The notes under the pieces: generated by a model | The model's database searches: none | Seen by the model: only the letters and a program-made list of their open reading frames with translations | What the model was told of the DNA's origin: nothing | Position numbers and translations under genes: made by a program | Shown here: positions 25,675 through 33,483 of the stretch, one piece after another | Layout of the letters: every line of letters begins with the position of its first letter | How positions within the stretch are numbered: the stretch's first letter is position 1 | Source: an uncultured Actinomycetes bacterium | GTDB lineage: Bacteria; Actinomycetota; UBA4738; CALAEC01 | Length of the DNA stretch: 34,419 nucleotides | Direction: 5' to 3' | Assembly (NCBI GenBank): GCA_937890785.1 | Contig: CALAEC010000051.1 | Coordinates: 1 to 34,419, forward strand

Positions 25675-26528
25675 GACGGCCGCCGTCCCGACAGGGCCGA
25701 CATCCACAGCGCCCGAAGCCACAGCGCCGCGCGAACGAACGGCTTGAGGAGCACGGCGCCGCCGCGAGCGCGATGCTTCGAGAAGTACCGGTAGATGCTG
25801 TCCGAGTGGGCGAACGCCATCCGCCCGCGCTGGCCGAGCGTGGACACCCCGATCTGGTGCACCACCTCGAGCTCGGGCGAGAACAGCACCTGCCAGCCCG
25901 CCCGGCGGAGCCGGGTGCACAGGTCGACGTCCTCGACGTACATGAAGTACCCCTGGTCGAACGCTCCCACCGCCTCGAGGGCCTCGCGCCGAAGCAGCAT
26001 GGCCGACCCCGACACCCATTCGACCTCTCTCTCGGTGGCCCGGTCCCAGTCGGCCATGGTGTAGGAGCGGGTCCACGGGTTCCTCCGCCACACCGGGCCG
26101 AGGAACGCGTGGGCCAGTGCCTCCCCGAGCCGGGGCACGCGGCGGGCCGACGGCTGGATCGAACCGTCGGGGTTCCGGACCAGCACCCCGATGGCCCCGG
26201 CCTGGGGCCGCTCGCGGGCCACCTTGACCAACGCTTCCAGGGAGCCGCCCACCACCTCGGCGTCCGGGTTCAGCAGCAGGATCATCGGGGCCTCGGTGGC
26301 GGCGATCCCCTGGTTCGCGGCCCGGGCGAACCCGCGGTTGTCCGGGTTCCGGATCAGCCGAACCCCCGCCGGCGAGGCCCGCTCCGCGCTGCCATCCGAC
26401 GAGGCGTTGTCGACCACCACGATCTCGGTTCCGAGCTCACCGGCCGACGAGGCGATCGAGGCGATGCACCGGGCCAGGTAGTCGCCGGTGTTGTGGTTGA
26501 CGACGACGATGGCCAGGTCGGGATCCAT
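25671..26528 (-). CDS. wbbL: GT2 glycosyltransferase, WbbL-like rhamnosyltransferase
   Basis: 285 residues, no strong membrane helix. GT-A motifs: VVVNHNTGDYLARC, VVDNASSDGSAE, the metal-binding LLLNPDAEV, and the acceptor motif YFMYVEDVDLCTRLRRAGW. This arrangement and length match WbbL (Rv3265c, about 300 residues), which adds rhamnose from dTDP-rhamnose to GlcNAc-diphospho-polyprenol. It lies between the GDP-mannose pyrophosphorylase and rml genes, as in mycobacteria, which supports a rhamnosyl linker. No arabinogalactan genes are in the window, so the final polymer is open. ATG 26528 has no ribosome site and lies 6 bases past the previous stop. Confidence 0.83.
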   Translation of the reverse strand: MDPDLAIVVVNHNTGDYLARCIASIASSAGELGTEIVVVDNASSDGSAERASPAGVRLIRNPDNRGFARAANQGIAATEAPMILLLNPDAEVVGGSLEALVKVARERPQAGAIGVLVRNPDGSIQPSARRVPRLGEALAHAFLGPVWRRNPWTRSYTMADWDRATEREVEWVSGSAMLLRREALEAVGAFDQGYFMYVEDVDLCTRLRRAGWQVLFSPELEVVHQIGVSTLGQRGRMAFAHSDSIYRYFSKHRARGGAVLLKPFVRAALWLRALWMSALSGRRPS

Positions 26529-26534
26529 CAGCCG

Positions 26535-26999
26535 TCAGGCGTGCGGCGTCCTCGACACCAGCACGATGCCGGTGGCGATCAGGAGGACTCCGGCCCACCG
26601 AAGCCCAGGCACCGGGACCTTCAGGATCAGTTGATCGAACAGCACGATGATGATGTAGGTCAGCGCGGCGAACGGATAGGCGAACGACAGCGATACCCGG
26701 GAGAGGACCACGATCCACACCGCCGCCGAGATGGCGAACAGGATCAGCCCCGCCCACACGAACGGCTCGCGCGCCACGCGGAGCGCCGAGGTGGCGGGCT
26801 CGCTCAGCACGATGCCGGAGTGGCCGCCCTTGGTGACCCGGTCGACGCCATACTTCAACGTCAGCTGGGCGGTCGCGGCGAGCAGTACAGAAACGATGAT
26901 GAACAGGATCAGCACGGGCCTCCTCCTCGTCCGTTCCCCGGGTAGCGCCGGGGGCTCGTAGTCGATGTCGAGCGGGTTGATGTGTTCGGGCCCCGTCAT
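26535..26999 (-). CDS. Small DMT/EamA-type four-helix membrane protein
   Basis: 154 residues with a cytoplasmic N-terminus and four membrane helices (about 28-47, 78-97, 103-122, 129-149). The last pair, LSFAYPFAALTYIIIVLFDQLIL and GLRWAGVLLIATGIVLVS, is like the small multidrug resistance and ArnE/ArnF groups. In a glycan cluster such proteins often move lipid-linked sugars, so a polyprenyl-sugar flippase role is plausible but inferred. ATG 26999 overlaps the GT4 stop as ATGA. No catalytic residues are expected. Confidence 0.72.
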   Translation of the reverse strand: MTGPEHINPLDIDYEPPALPGERTRRRPVLILFIIVSVLLAATAQLTLKYGVDRVTKGGHSGIVLSEPATSALRVAREPFVWAGLILFAISAAVWIVVLSRVSLSFAYPFAALTYIIIVLFDQLILKVPVPGLRWAGVLLIATGIVLVSRTPHA

Positions 27000-27982
27000 C
27001 GTCGCAGGGCCCGGTCCGAGGTGACCGCGGCCATGGCCCGAGCCAGGGCGGCGTCGTCCTCGACCACCACGTCGTCGGGGCCGGCTTGCTCGGGCAGCCC
27101 GCCCACCGAGGTGACGATGGCGGGGACGCCGAGGGACTGGGCCCGGGCCAGCGCCCCGCTGGACCAGGACCGGCGATACGGCAGGACCACGGCGTCGGCC
27201 GCGGCCACCCAGACGTCGAGCTCCTCCTCGTCCAGGTAGCGCTCCACCAGCTCGATTCGTTCGGCTCGCCCGGCCAGGGCTCGGAGCCGCTCCAGGTACG
27301 CCAGGTTCCGCGGCGTCCCGTCCTTGACCGAGCCGACCACGTACAGCCGACCGGCCGAGCCGAGGGCCGCGGCGGCCCGCTCGGCGCCCTTGTCCGGGTG
27401 GATGAAGCCGGTGATGACGAAGACCGGCTCGCCCTCCGGCAGGCCGAGCCGAGCCCGGGCCTCGAGGCGGGACGGCCTGGCGGCGACCCGGATGCCGTCA
27501 CGGTGGTCGACGAGCCGGGACCGCACCCGGACGCCGTACTCGCGCTGGAGCCGGTCTCGCTCGGCCGCCGTGTGGAACAGCAGCACTGGCGCCGCCCGGA
27601 ACGCCGCGGCCAGCAGGACGTAATCGGGCCGCCACCGCCGCGGCGGGTCGGCCTCGTGGATCAGCACCTCGGTCTGCCGCCGGCGCACAGAGAGCCACCA
27701 GAGCGACAGCGACGTGACCACCTTGGAGAGGGGCGCCCGGGGCCGGTAGTACAGGGCCGGCTGGAAGTGCACCACGATCCGGTCCGCGTCCCGTCCCAGC
27801 CGGACCGCGTCGCGGAACGGCCGGCCGCCGAAGAACGGCACGCGCACGTCGCCATTGCCGTCCGGCGGTGAGAGCACCGTGACCCGATCCCCCTGCGCGC
27901 GCAGCCGCTCGACCTGGGCCGCGGCGTATGCGCCGATCCCACAGTGGCGAGGCGGGAAGGACGAGACCACCACGGCGCGCAC
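26996..27982 (-). CDS. GT4-family glycosyltransferase
   Basis: 328 residues, GT-B fold. The N-terminal half starts VVVSSFPPRHCGIGAYAAAQVERL, typical of GT4. The C-terminal half has VFVITGFIHPDKGAERA and the donor-site region WVAAADAVVLPYRRSWSSGALARAQSLGVPAIVTSVGGLPE. It transfers sugars from a nucleotide donor at the cytoplasmic face; sugar unknown. GTG 27982 shares one base with the wzt stop (TAGTG). It belongs to the envelope operon and may act before or after Wzm/Wzt export. Confidence 0.85.
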   Translation of the reverse strand: MRAVVVSSFPPRHCGIGAYAAAQVERLRAQGDRVTVLSPPDGNGDVRVPFFGGRPFRDAVRLGRDADRIVVHFQPALYYRPRAPLSKVVTSLSLWWLSVRRRQTEVLIHEADPPRRWRPDYVLLAAAFRAAPVLLFHTAAERDRLQREYGVRVRSRLVDHRDGIRVAARPSRLEARARLGLPEGEPVFVITGFIHPDKGAERAAAALGSAGRLYVVGSVKDGTPRNLAYLERLRALAGRAERIELVERYLDEEELDVWVAAADAVVLPYRRSWSSGALARAQSLGVPAIVTSVGGLPEQAGPDDVVVEDDAALARAMAAVTSDRALRR

Positions 27983-29157
27983 TACAGCCGCTCCACCCGG
28001 GTCTCCACGGGGATGAAGATCTGGGTCTCCTCCATCAGCCCGCCGGCCACGTCGAACACGTACCGCTGGTCGTGCCAGTCGTGGACCACCCGCTCCGATC
28101 GGTCATGGATGCCGACCGTGAGCGAGTACCGTCCATCGGCCAGGGGCAGCGAGCTCATCTCGAAGCCCACCCGCAGCTTCCCCTCGAGCCGGCCGAGGCG
28201 CATCTCCGCGGTCCCGGTCCGGAACACGAACTGGCCGTCCCCGTCGTAGATCACCATCGAGATCACCGGGTCGTCGACGGGGCGGTTGGCCCGAACGTCG
28301 ACCTGGACGGTCAGCTCGCCCCCGGGCGGGACCACCGATGACACGGCCCCCTCCCCGTCGAGCAGCTCCACCCCGGCGATCTCGGCCGCCCGCGTGAGGT
28401 CCCGTCGGGCGAAGCCGATGTGCCGGCGGAGCATGACCAGGCGGTACTCCTTGATCACGTCGGCCACGTCACCCATGGCCCGGATCTGGCCGTGGTCGAG
28501 CATCACGGCGCCGTCACAGATCGCCTGGACCTGTTGGATGGCGTGGGTGACGAACACGATCGTGCGGCCCTCGGCCTGGATCTCCCGGATGCGGCGAAGG
28601 CACTTCCGCTGGAAAGCCTCGTCGCCGACCGCGAGCACCTCGTCGATCAGCAGGATGCTCGGATCCACGTGCACGGCCACGGCGAACCCGAGCCGCACGA
28701 ACATGCCCGACGAGTAGTACTTCACCTGGCTGTCGATGAACTCCTCGAGCTCGGCGAACGCCACGATCTCGTCGAAGTAGAGGTCGGTCTCGTGTCGTGA
28801 CAGGCCCAGGATCGACGCGTTCAGGTACACGTTCTCGCGGCCGGTCAGCTCGGGGTGGAACCCGGCCCCCAGCTCGAGCAGGGCGGCGATCCGGCCTTGC
28901 GTGACGACCCGGCCCTCGGTGGGGCGCAGGATGCCGCCGATGATCTTCAGGAGCGTGGTCTTGCCCGAGCCGTTGGCGCCCACCAGCCCCCAGGTGTTCC
29001 CTTCCGGCACCTCGAAGGCGACGTCGCGCAGGGCCCAGAAGTCCTCGGCCCGGGAACCACGCAGGCGCAGTAGCCGCTCCTTGACACTCGTGGGGCGCTC
29101 GTGGAACAGGCGGAACCGCTTCGAGATCCCCTCGACGGTGATGGCTGCCTGCGGCAC
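27982..29157 (-). CDS. wzt: Wzt-type polysaccharide ABC transporter ATPase
   Basis: 391 residues. ATP-binding domain (about 5-235): Walker A GANGSGKTTLLK (60-71), signature YSSGMFVRLGFAVA (148-161), and Walker B ILLIDEVLAVGDE. A C-terminal beta domain (about 255-391; VPPGGELTVQVDVRANRP, DGQFVFRTGTAE, SLPLADGRYSLTVGIHD) matches the Wzt carbohydrate-binding domain that recognises the end of the glycan. It pairs with the Wzm gene directly upstream, sharing one base (TAGTG). Together they move a polyprenyl-linked polymer across the membrane. Teichoic-acid TagH-type ATPases are the alternative, but they usually lack this domain. Confidence 0.93.
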   Translation of the reverse strand: MPQAAITVEGISKRFRLFHERPTSVKERLLRLRGSRAEDFWALRDVAFEVPEGNTWGLVGANGSGKTTLLKIIGGILRPTEGRVVTQGRIAALLELGAGFHPELTGRENVYLNASILGLSRHETDLYFDEIVAFAELEEFIDSQVKYYSSGMFVRLGFAVAVHVDPSILLIDEVLAVGDEAFQRKCLRRIREIQAEGRTIVFVTHAIQQVQAICDGAVMLDHGQIRAMGDVADVIKEYRLVMLRRHIGFARRDLTRAAEIAGVELLDGEGAVSSVVPPGGELTVQVDVRANRPVDDPVISMVIYDGDGQFVFRTGTAEMRLGRLEGKLRVGFEMSSLPLADGRYSLTVGIHDRSERVVHDWHDQRYVFDVAGGLMEETQIFIPVETRVERL

Positions 29158-30032
29158 TACAGCTCCTCGGCGAAGTCGCCCGACCGGCGGAAGAACAGCC
29201 GCCAGGTCACGTACAGGAGCGCCGTGGAGACGAGTCCCAGCGCGATCAGCCGCAGCCCGTACCAGGTGAGCCCCGGCGCGGGGAGCTGGGCGAGGGTCCG
29301 GTCGGAGACCCCCCCGTAGATCGCTCGCTGAAACCCCATCACGATGTTGGCCATGGGGTTCAGCAAGTAGAGGTTGAACCCGGTCTCCCCCAGTCGCTCC
29401 GAAACGAACGAGGTCGGGTAGACGATCGGGGTCGACCAGAACCACGCCAGCAGGGCCAGCTCCACCAGGTGCCCCGTGTCCCGGTAGCGCACGTTCCACG
29501 CGGCGGCGGCGAACCCGAGCGCCGCAGTGAACAGCAGGAGCACCCCCAGAGCCAGGGGCAGGAGCAGCACCCCCCGGTGGATCAGGGGGTACCCGAAGAT
29601 CACCAGGAACGCCACCAGCACCAGGAACTGGAAGAAGAAGTTGACGAGCTGGGCCCGGATCGAGGCCAGCGGCAGCATCTCGTGAGGGAAGGCCACCTTG
29701 GCCACCAGATTCGCGCCTCCGACGATCGAGGTCGTGGCCCCCGCCATGCCGGTGGAGAACAGCGTCCACGGGAGAAGCCCCGACAGCAGATACACGGGGA
29801 AGCTCGGCGTGCGGGCGGGGATGAAGTAGGTGAACACGACGTAGAACACGACGAGGTACAGGAGCGGGTTCAGCATCGACCAGGCCACGCCGAGGGCCGA
29901 GGACTTGTACTTGACCCGGAGCTCCTTGCTGGCCAGGTTGGCCAGGATCTCCCGGCTCTGCCACAGCTCCCCGAGGCGCTGGAACAGCCGCAGCCTGGGC
30001 GGCTCGTTGGTCCGAACCAGCACGTCATGCAT
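29157..30032 (-). CDS. wzm: Wzm-type polysaccharide ABC permease
   Basis: 291 residues of the ABC-2 type with about six membrane helices. Family features are a cytoplasmic N-terminal helix (LWQSREILANLASKELRVKYKSSALGVAWSMLNPLLY), WNVRYRDTGHLVELAL before the fifth helix, and LLNPMANIVMGFQRAIYG. It forms the channel with the downstream Wzt for export of an undecaprenyl-linked glycan. The ATG at 30032 overlaps the rmlD end by 8 bases. The pair being inside the rhamnose operon suggests the exported polymer contains rhamnose; this is inferred. Confidence 0.92.
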   Translation of the reverse strand: MHDVLVRTNEPPRLRLFQRLGELWQSREILANLASKELRVKYKSSALGVAWSMLNPLLYLVVFYVVFTYFIPARTPSFPVYLLSGLLPWTLFSTGMAGATTSIVGGANLVAKVAFPHEMLPLASIRAQLVNFFFQFLVLVAFLVIFGYPLIHRGVLLLPLALGVLLLFTAALGFAAAAWNVRYRDTGHLVELALLAWFWSTPIVYPTSFVSERLGETGFNLYLLNPMANIVMGFQRAIYGGVSDRTLAQLPAPGLTWYGLRLIALGLVSTALLYVTWRLFFRRSGDFAEEL

Positions 30033-30858
30033 CCGACAGCACCCTTTCGATCGCCTCGTCCAGCGGTGGCATCGGCGGGACTCCGGTCCCGCTCAGCACC
30101 ACGCTGGCCAGTGACGAGTTCGCCGGGCGAGGAGCCGGCCGCCCCACCTCGTCGGCCTTCTGGGCCACGACCTCGCCGGGCAGACCGCCGGCGCGCTTCG
30201 CCCTGACCAGGACATCGTGCCACGTCGTGGGCTCGGGGCCGGCCAGGTGAACGATCCCGCGCACGTCGGATCCGATCAGCGGGAGAAGCCGCTCGGCCAG
30301 GTGGACCACGTGGGTGGGGCTCCCCACCTGGTCGACGATCCCGCCGATCTCCTCGCCCGCCCTGAGCCGGCGGACCGCGCCGGAGAGGAAGTCACTCCCG
30401 GAGCCGAACACCCAGGCGGTCCGGACGATCAGGAGATCGGGGGCGGCCGCCTCGGCGGCGCGCTCGCCGGCAAGCTTCGTCCATCCGTACATCGAGAGCG
30501 GGTTGGGCCGGTCGCGCTCGTCGTACGTCGCTCCCTTCTCGCCGTCGAACACGTAGTCGGTCGAGATGGCCACCAGCCGCGCGCCCGAGCGCCGGGCGGC
30601 CACCGCCACGTTGAACGAGCCCAGCACGTTCGTCTCGGCGGCCCGGGCCGGCTCGGCCTCGCAGCCGTCGACCGAGGTCATCGCGGCGCAGTGCAGGATG
30701 ACCTCGGGCTCGAGGGGCACCAGCGCCCGGATCACGGCGTCGTGGTCGCGGACGTCGAGGTCGGCGCGAGCGAAGCCGTGCACCTCGTGCGCCCCCGAGG
30801 CCGTGGCCACGAACGCCCGCCCCAGCCCGCCTCCCGCACCGGTCACGGCGATCCTCAT
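30025..30858 (-). CDS. rmlD: dTDP-4-dehydrorhamnose reductase
   Basis: 277 residues, SDR fold. The last step to dTDP-L-rhamnose. NAD(P) loop VTGAGGGLGRAF near residue 5, STDYVFDG, and the catalytic YGWTKLAGE (YxxxK) are intact. The ending FLSGAVRRLRAGEEIGGIVDQVGSPTHVVHLA and HLAGPEPTTWHDVLVRA are typical of RmlD. ATG 30858 overlaps the rmlB stop as ATGA and has GGAGG six bases upstream. It matches Rv3266c in order. Confidence 0.93.
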   Translation of the reverse strand: MRIAVTGAGGGLGRAFVATASGAHEVHGFARADLDVRDHDAVIRALVPLEPEVILHCAAMTSVDGCEAEPARAAETNVLGSFNVAVAARRSGARLVAISTDYVFDGEKGATYDERDRPNPLSMYGWTKLAGERAAEAAAPDLLIVRTAWVFGSGSDFLSGAVRRLRAGEEIGGIVDQVGSPTHVVHLAERLLPLIGSDVRGIVHLAGPEPTTWHDVLVRAKRAGGLPGEVVAQKADEVGRPAPRPANSSLASVVLSGTGVPPMPPLDEAIERVLSDA

Positions 30859-31805
30859 GCCCGGCCTCCACGCCGGTCCGGGTGGTCGCGGAACCACGTC
30901 ACGGTCTCCTCGAGGCCGCGCTCGAACGGCACGTCCGGCACCCACTCGAGACCGCGCAGGCGGTCCCACACCATGGAGTACCGGAAGTCGTGTCCCGGGC
31001 GGTCATCGACGAACGTGATCAGGTCCGGAGGGGCGTCGGTGAGGCGGCAGATGGCCTCGGCCAGCTCGAGGTTCGGGACCTCGTGCCCGCCGCCCCCGTT
31101 GTAGATCTCCCCGGGCTTACCCCGCCGGACCACGGTGACCACCGCTCGGGCGAAGTCCCTCACGTGGAGCCATTCCCGGCGGTTGGACCCGTCGCCATAG
31201 ACGGGCAGGGGTCGGCCCTCCAGCGCCGCGATCGTGAACGTGGGGATGGCCTTCTCGGGGTGCTGGCGAGGGCCGTAGGCGTTCGGCCCGCGGAAGATCC
31301 GGACGTCCATCCCGTACGTGCGGTGGTACGACCGACACAGGAGGTCGGCTCCGGCCTTGGTGGCCGAGTAGGGGTTGTTCGGCTGCAGCGGGCTCTCCTC
31401 GGTGAAGGCCCCCTCGGGCGTGGAGCCGTACACCTCGTCGGTGGAGACCTGGACCATCGCCACGTCGTGGCGGCGGCACGCGTCAAGGATCGTCAGCGTG
31501 CCCTGGACGTTCGTCACCGCGAACGGCCGAGCGTCGCCGATCGAGCGGTCCACGAACGACTCGGCCGCGAAGTTGACCACCAGGTCGGCATCCTTCACCA
31601 GCGGGTCGACCGCTTCGGCCTCGACGATGTCACCGAGGACGAAGCGGAACCGCTCCTCCTCGCCGAGGTGGGCCACGTTCTCCTTCGTGCCCGCGTAGGT
31701 CAGCGCATCGAGGACGGAGACCCGGGCGTCGGCCTCCTCCTCCAGCAGGCGGTCCACGAAGTGCGAGCCGATGAACCCGGCTCCCCCGGTGACGAGGACG
31801 TTCAC
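30855..31805 (-). CDS. rmlB: dTDP-glucose 4,6-dehydratase
   Basis: 316 residues, extended SDR. It converts dTDP-glucose to dTDP-4-keto-6-deoxyglucose. The NAD loop is VTGGAGFIGSHFVD at the start; STDEVYGS and YSATKAGAD (YxxxK) are catalytic, with D and E in the former as in RmlB. NPYSATKAGAD and RGPNAYGPRQHPEKAIPTF are family-typical. GTG 31805 overlaps the rmlC stop as GTGA. It is slightly shorter than many RmlB (about 330-350) but no motif is missing. Confidence 0.94.
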   Translation of the reverse strand: MNVLVTGGAGFIGSHFVDRLLEEEADARVSVLDALTYAGTKENVAHLGEEERFRFVLGDIVEAEAVDPLVKDADLVVNFAAESFVDRSIGDARPFAVTNVQGTLTILDACRRHDVAMVQVSTDEVYGSTPEGAFTEESPLQPNNPYSATKAGADLLCRSYHRTYGMDVRIFRGPNAYGPRQHPEKAIPTFTIAALEGRPLPVYGDGSNRREWLHVRDFARAVVTVVRRGKPGEIYNGGGGHEVPNLELAEAICRLTDAPPDLITFVDDRPGHDFRYSMVWDRLRGLEWVPDVPFERGLEETVTWFRDHPDRRGGRA

Positions 31806-32266
31806 TTGAAGACGATGTCCCAGCTGTAGGGGATGTCCGGGGTGTTCCACTCGGCCCGGTGCTCGTCCGGGTTCTGGTAGTCGTACGGCTCGCTGGGGAT
31901 GTTGATCACCAGCGCCTCCTCGGGCGAGATGCACTTCCAGCCGTGGTAGGTCCCGGCCGGAACCTTCACCAGCTGCTGGTTGTGGTCCCCGATGAAGTAC
32001 TCCTTCAGCATGCCTCGGGTCGGTGACTCCTCGCGAGCGTCGTAGATCACCAGCTTCACCATGCCGCGGACGCACGCGAAGAAGTCGTCCTGCACCTTGT
32101 GGAGGTGCCATCCCTTGACCACGCCGGGATAGGTCGTGGACAGGTAGACCTGCCCGAACCGATCGAACCCTTCGTCGTCCCGGCGAAGGATCTCCATCAG
32201 CCGCCCTCGCTCGTCGGGGAGGACCGTGAGATCCTTCACCCACACGCCGTCGATCTCGTCTGCCAC
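31802..32266 (-). CDS. rmlC: dTDP-4-dehydrorhamnose 3,5-epimerase-like cupin
   Basis: 154 residues, shorter than canonical RmlC (about 180-200). Cupin strands carry the catalytic-type His in GVVKGWHLHKVQDDFF and an Asp/Tyr-containing C-terminal part (PYDYQNPDEHRAEWNTPDIPYSWDI) that parallels RmlC. It should convert the 4-keto intermediate to the L-rhamno form before RmlD. The shorter length and the GWHLHK motif instead of RGLHYQ mean a related cupin epimerase/isomerase cannot be ruled out. GTG 32266 has AGGAG seven bases upstream, and a TAGACT promoter hexamer lies in the preceding gap. Confidence 0.85.
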   Translation of the reverse strand: MADEIDGVWVKDLTVLPDERGRLMEILRRDDEGFDRFGQVYLSTTYPGVVKGWHLHKVQDDFFACVRGMVKLVIYDAREESPTRGMLKEYFIGDHNQQLVKVPAGTYHGWKCISPEEALVINIPSEPYDYQNPDEHRAEWNTPDIPYSWDIVFK

Positions 32267-32308
32267 CGGGCTTCTCCTGGGTTCCTGACCTGCGGGTTTC
32301 GGTTCCGG

Positions 32309-32314
32309 AGTCTA
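32309..32314 (-). promoter_or_regulatory. Putative -10 of rmlC promoter
   Basis: TAGACT on the minus strand in the 59-base gap before rmlC. Transcription would start near 32302, about 36 bases before GTG 32266, leaving room for the AGGAG site. -35 not clear. Confidence 0.4.
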
Positions 32315-32325
32315 ACAGGCGGGGG

Positions 32326-33483
32326 TCAGCGGCCGGCCCGGTGGAACACCTCGGCGTGGGCCCGGGCGGCGTCGTCCCAGTCGAACTCGCGGATCCGCTC
32401 CCGTCCGGCCTCGCGAAGGCCCTCGACGAGGTCGTCGTCGGTGACGACCCGGTCGAGGCCTTCTGCGATGGCGTCTTCATCGCGGGGATCGACGAGGACC
32501 GCCGCGTTCCCGGCCACCTCAGGCATCGAGGACACGCTCGAGGTCACCACCGGCGTGCCCGCGGCCATCGCCTCGAGGATCGGGAAGCCGAACCCCTCGT
32601 ACAAGGACGGGAACGCCAGGGCCCGAGCCCCCGTGAGGAGGGCCACCTTGTCACGGTGGCCGACGTAGCCGGTGAGCGTGACCCGCCGGCGACCGCCGGC
32701 GGGGAGCGCTTCGAGCGTGCGCTCCAGCTCGGTACGCCCCTCGGGGTTCCAAGGCACGGAGGAGCCCGCGATGACGAGCCCGGCATCGTCGGAGCACCGC
32801 GACCACGACCGCACCAGCGCCGGGAGGTTCTTCCGCGGCTCCAGCCCGCCGAGGAACAGGAGGTAGGGCCCCTCGATGCCGTGCCTGCGGCGGATCCGCT
32901 CGACCTCCTCGGGCGGCGCCGGGCGGAACCGTTCGGCGTCGATACCGTGATGGATCACCGTGACCCGCTCGGGGTCGACCGGGTACAGCTCGAAGAGATC
33001 CCGGCGGGTGGCTTCGGAGGGCGTCACGATCTCCGCAGCCTGCCGCACGGCTCGATCGAGCCGAGCCAGCCACCGCCGGGTGGCCAGGGGGGCCGTCCGG
33101 GGCTCGAGCCGGAACGCCAGGTCGTGGATCGTCACCACGAGGCGCCGGCTGGCCGTCGGCGGCGAGACGAAGTTCGGAGCGAACAGCACGTCGAACCGCG
33201 TCAGCCACTCCAGACGCGGAAGCTCCCATCGCATCGACGTCCGCTCGAACCAGGTGGCCGGGATCGGAGCCCACCGCTCGACGAGGCCCGGAACGCGGGG
33301 AAACGACCGCCGGCCCCACCGCCACGGCCGGATGCCCCGCTTCGCGTTCAGGTACCAGGCCATGTACGTGCCGTCCGGATCGACTCCCGGCAGGCGCAGG
33401 ATCAGCTCGCGGGCATAGTGTCCGACCCCGGTCATCCCGGCCGACACGGCCGGCCGCGCGTCGATGGCGATCCGGAGGGTCAG
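32326..33483 (-). CDS. GT4-family glycosyltransferase
   Basis: About 385 residues, GT-B fold. The N-terminus LRIAIDARPAVSAGMTGVGHYARELI and C-terminal LLFLGGLEPRKNLPALV, VTLTGYVGHRDKVALLTGARALAFPSLYEGFGFPILEAMAAGTPVVTS are classic GT4 (mannosyl/rhamnosyl-type) sequences, with the E-x7-E motif in EGFGFPILE. No ATG, GTG or TTG lies in frame near the start of the fold. The best start is CTG at 33483, overlapping the rmlA stop as CTGA and with GAGGTG a few bases upstream. A later ATG (in AGMTGVG) would remove the first strand. It is in the envelope operon; donor and acceptor unknown. Confidence 0.84.
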   Translation of the reverse strand: MTLRIAIDARPAVSAGMTGVGHYARELILRLPGVDPDGTYMAWYLNAKRGIRPWRWGRRSFPRVPGLVERWAPIPATWFERTSMRWELPRLEWLTRFDVLFAPNFVSPPTASRRLVVTIHDLAFRLEPRTAPLATRRWLARLDRAVRQAAEIVTPSEATRRDLFELYPVDPERVTVIHHGIDAERFRPAPPEEVERIRRRHGIEGPYLLFLGGLEPRKNLPALVRSWSRCSDDAGLVIAGSSVPWNPEGRTELERTLEALPAGGRRRVTLTGYVGHRDKVALLTGARALAFPSLYEGFGFPILEAMAAGTPVVTSSVSSMPEVAGNAAVLVDPRDEDAIAEGLDRVVTDDDLVEGLREAGRERIREFDWDDAARAHAEVFHRAGR

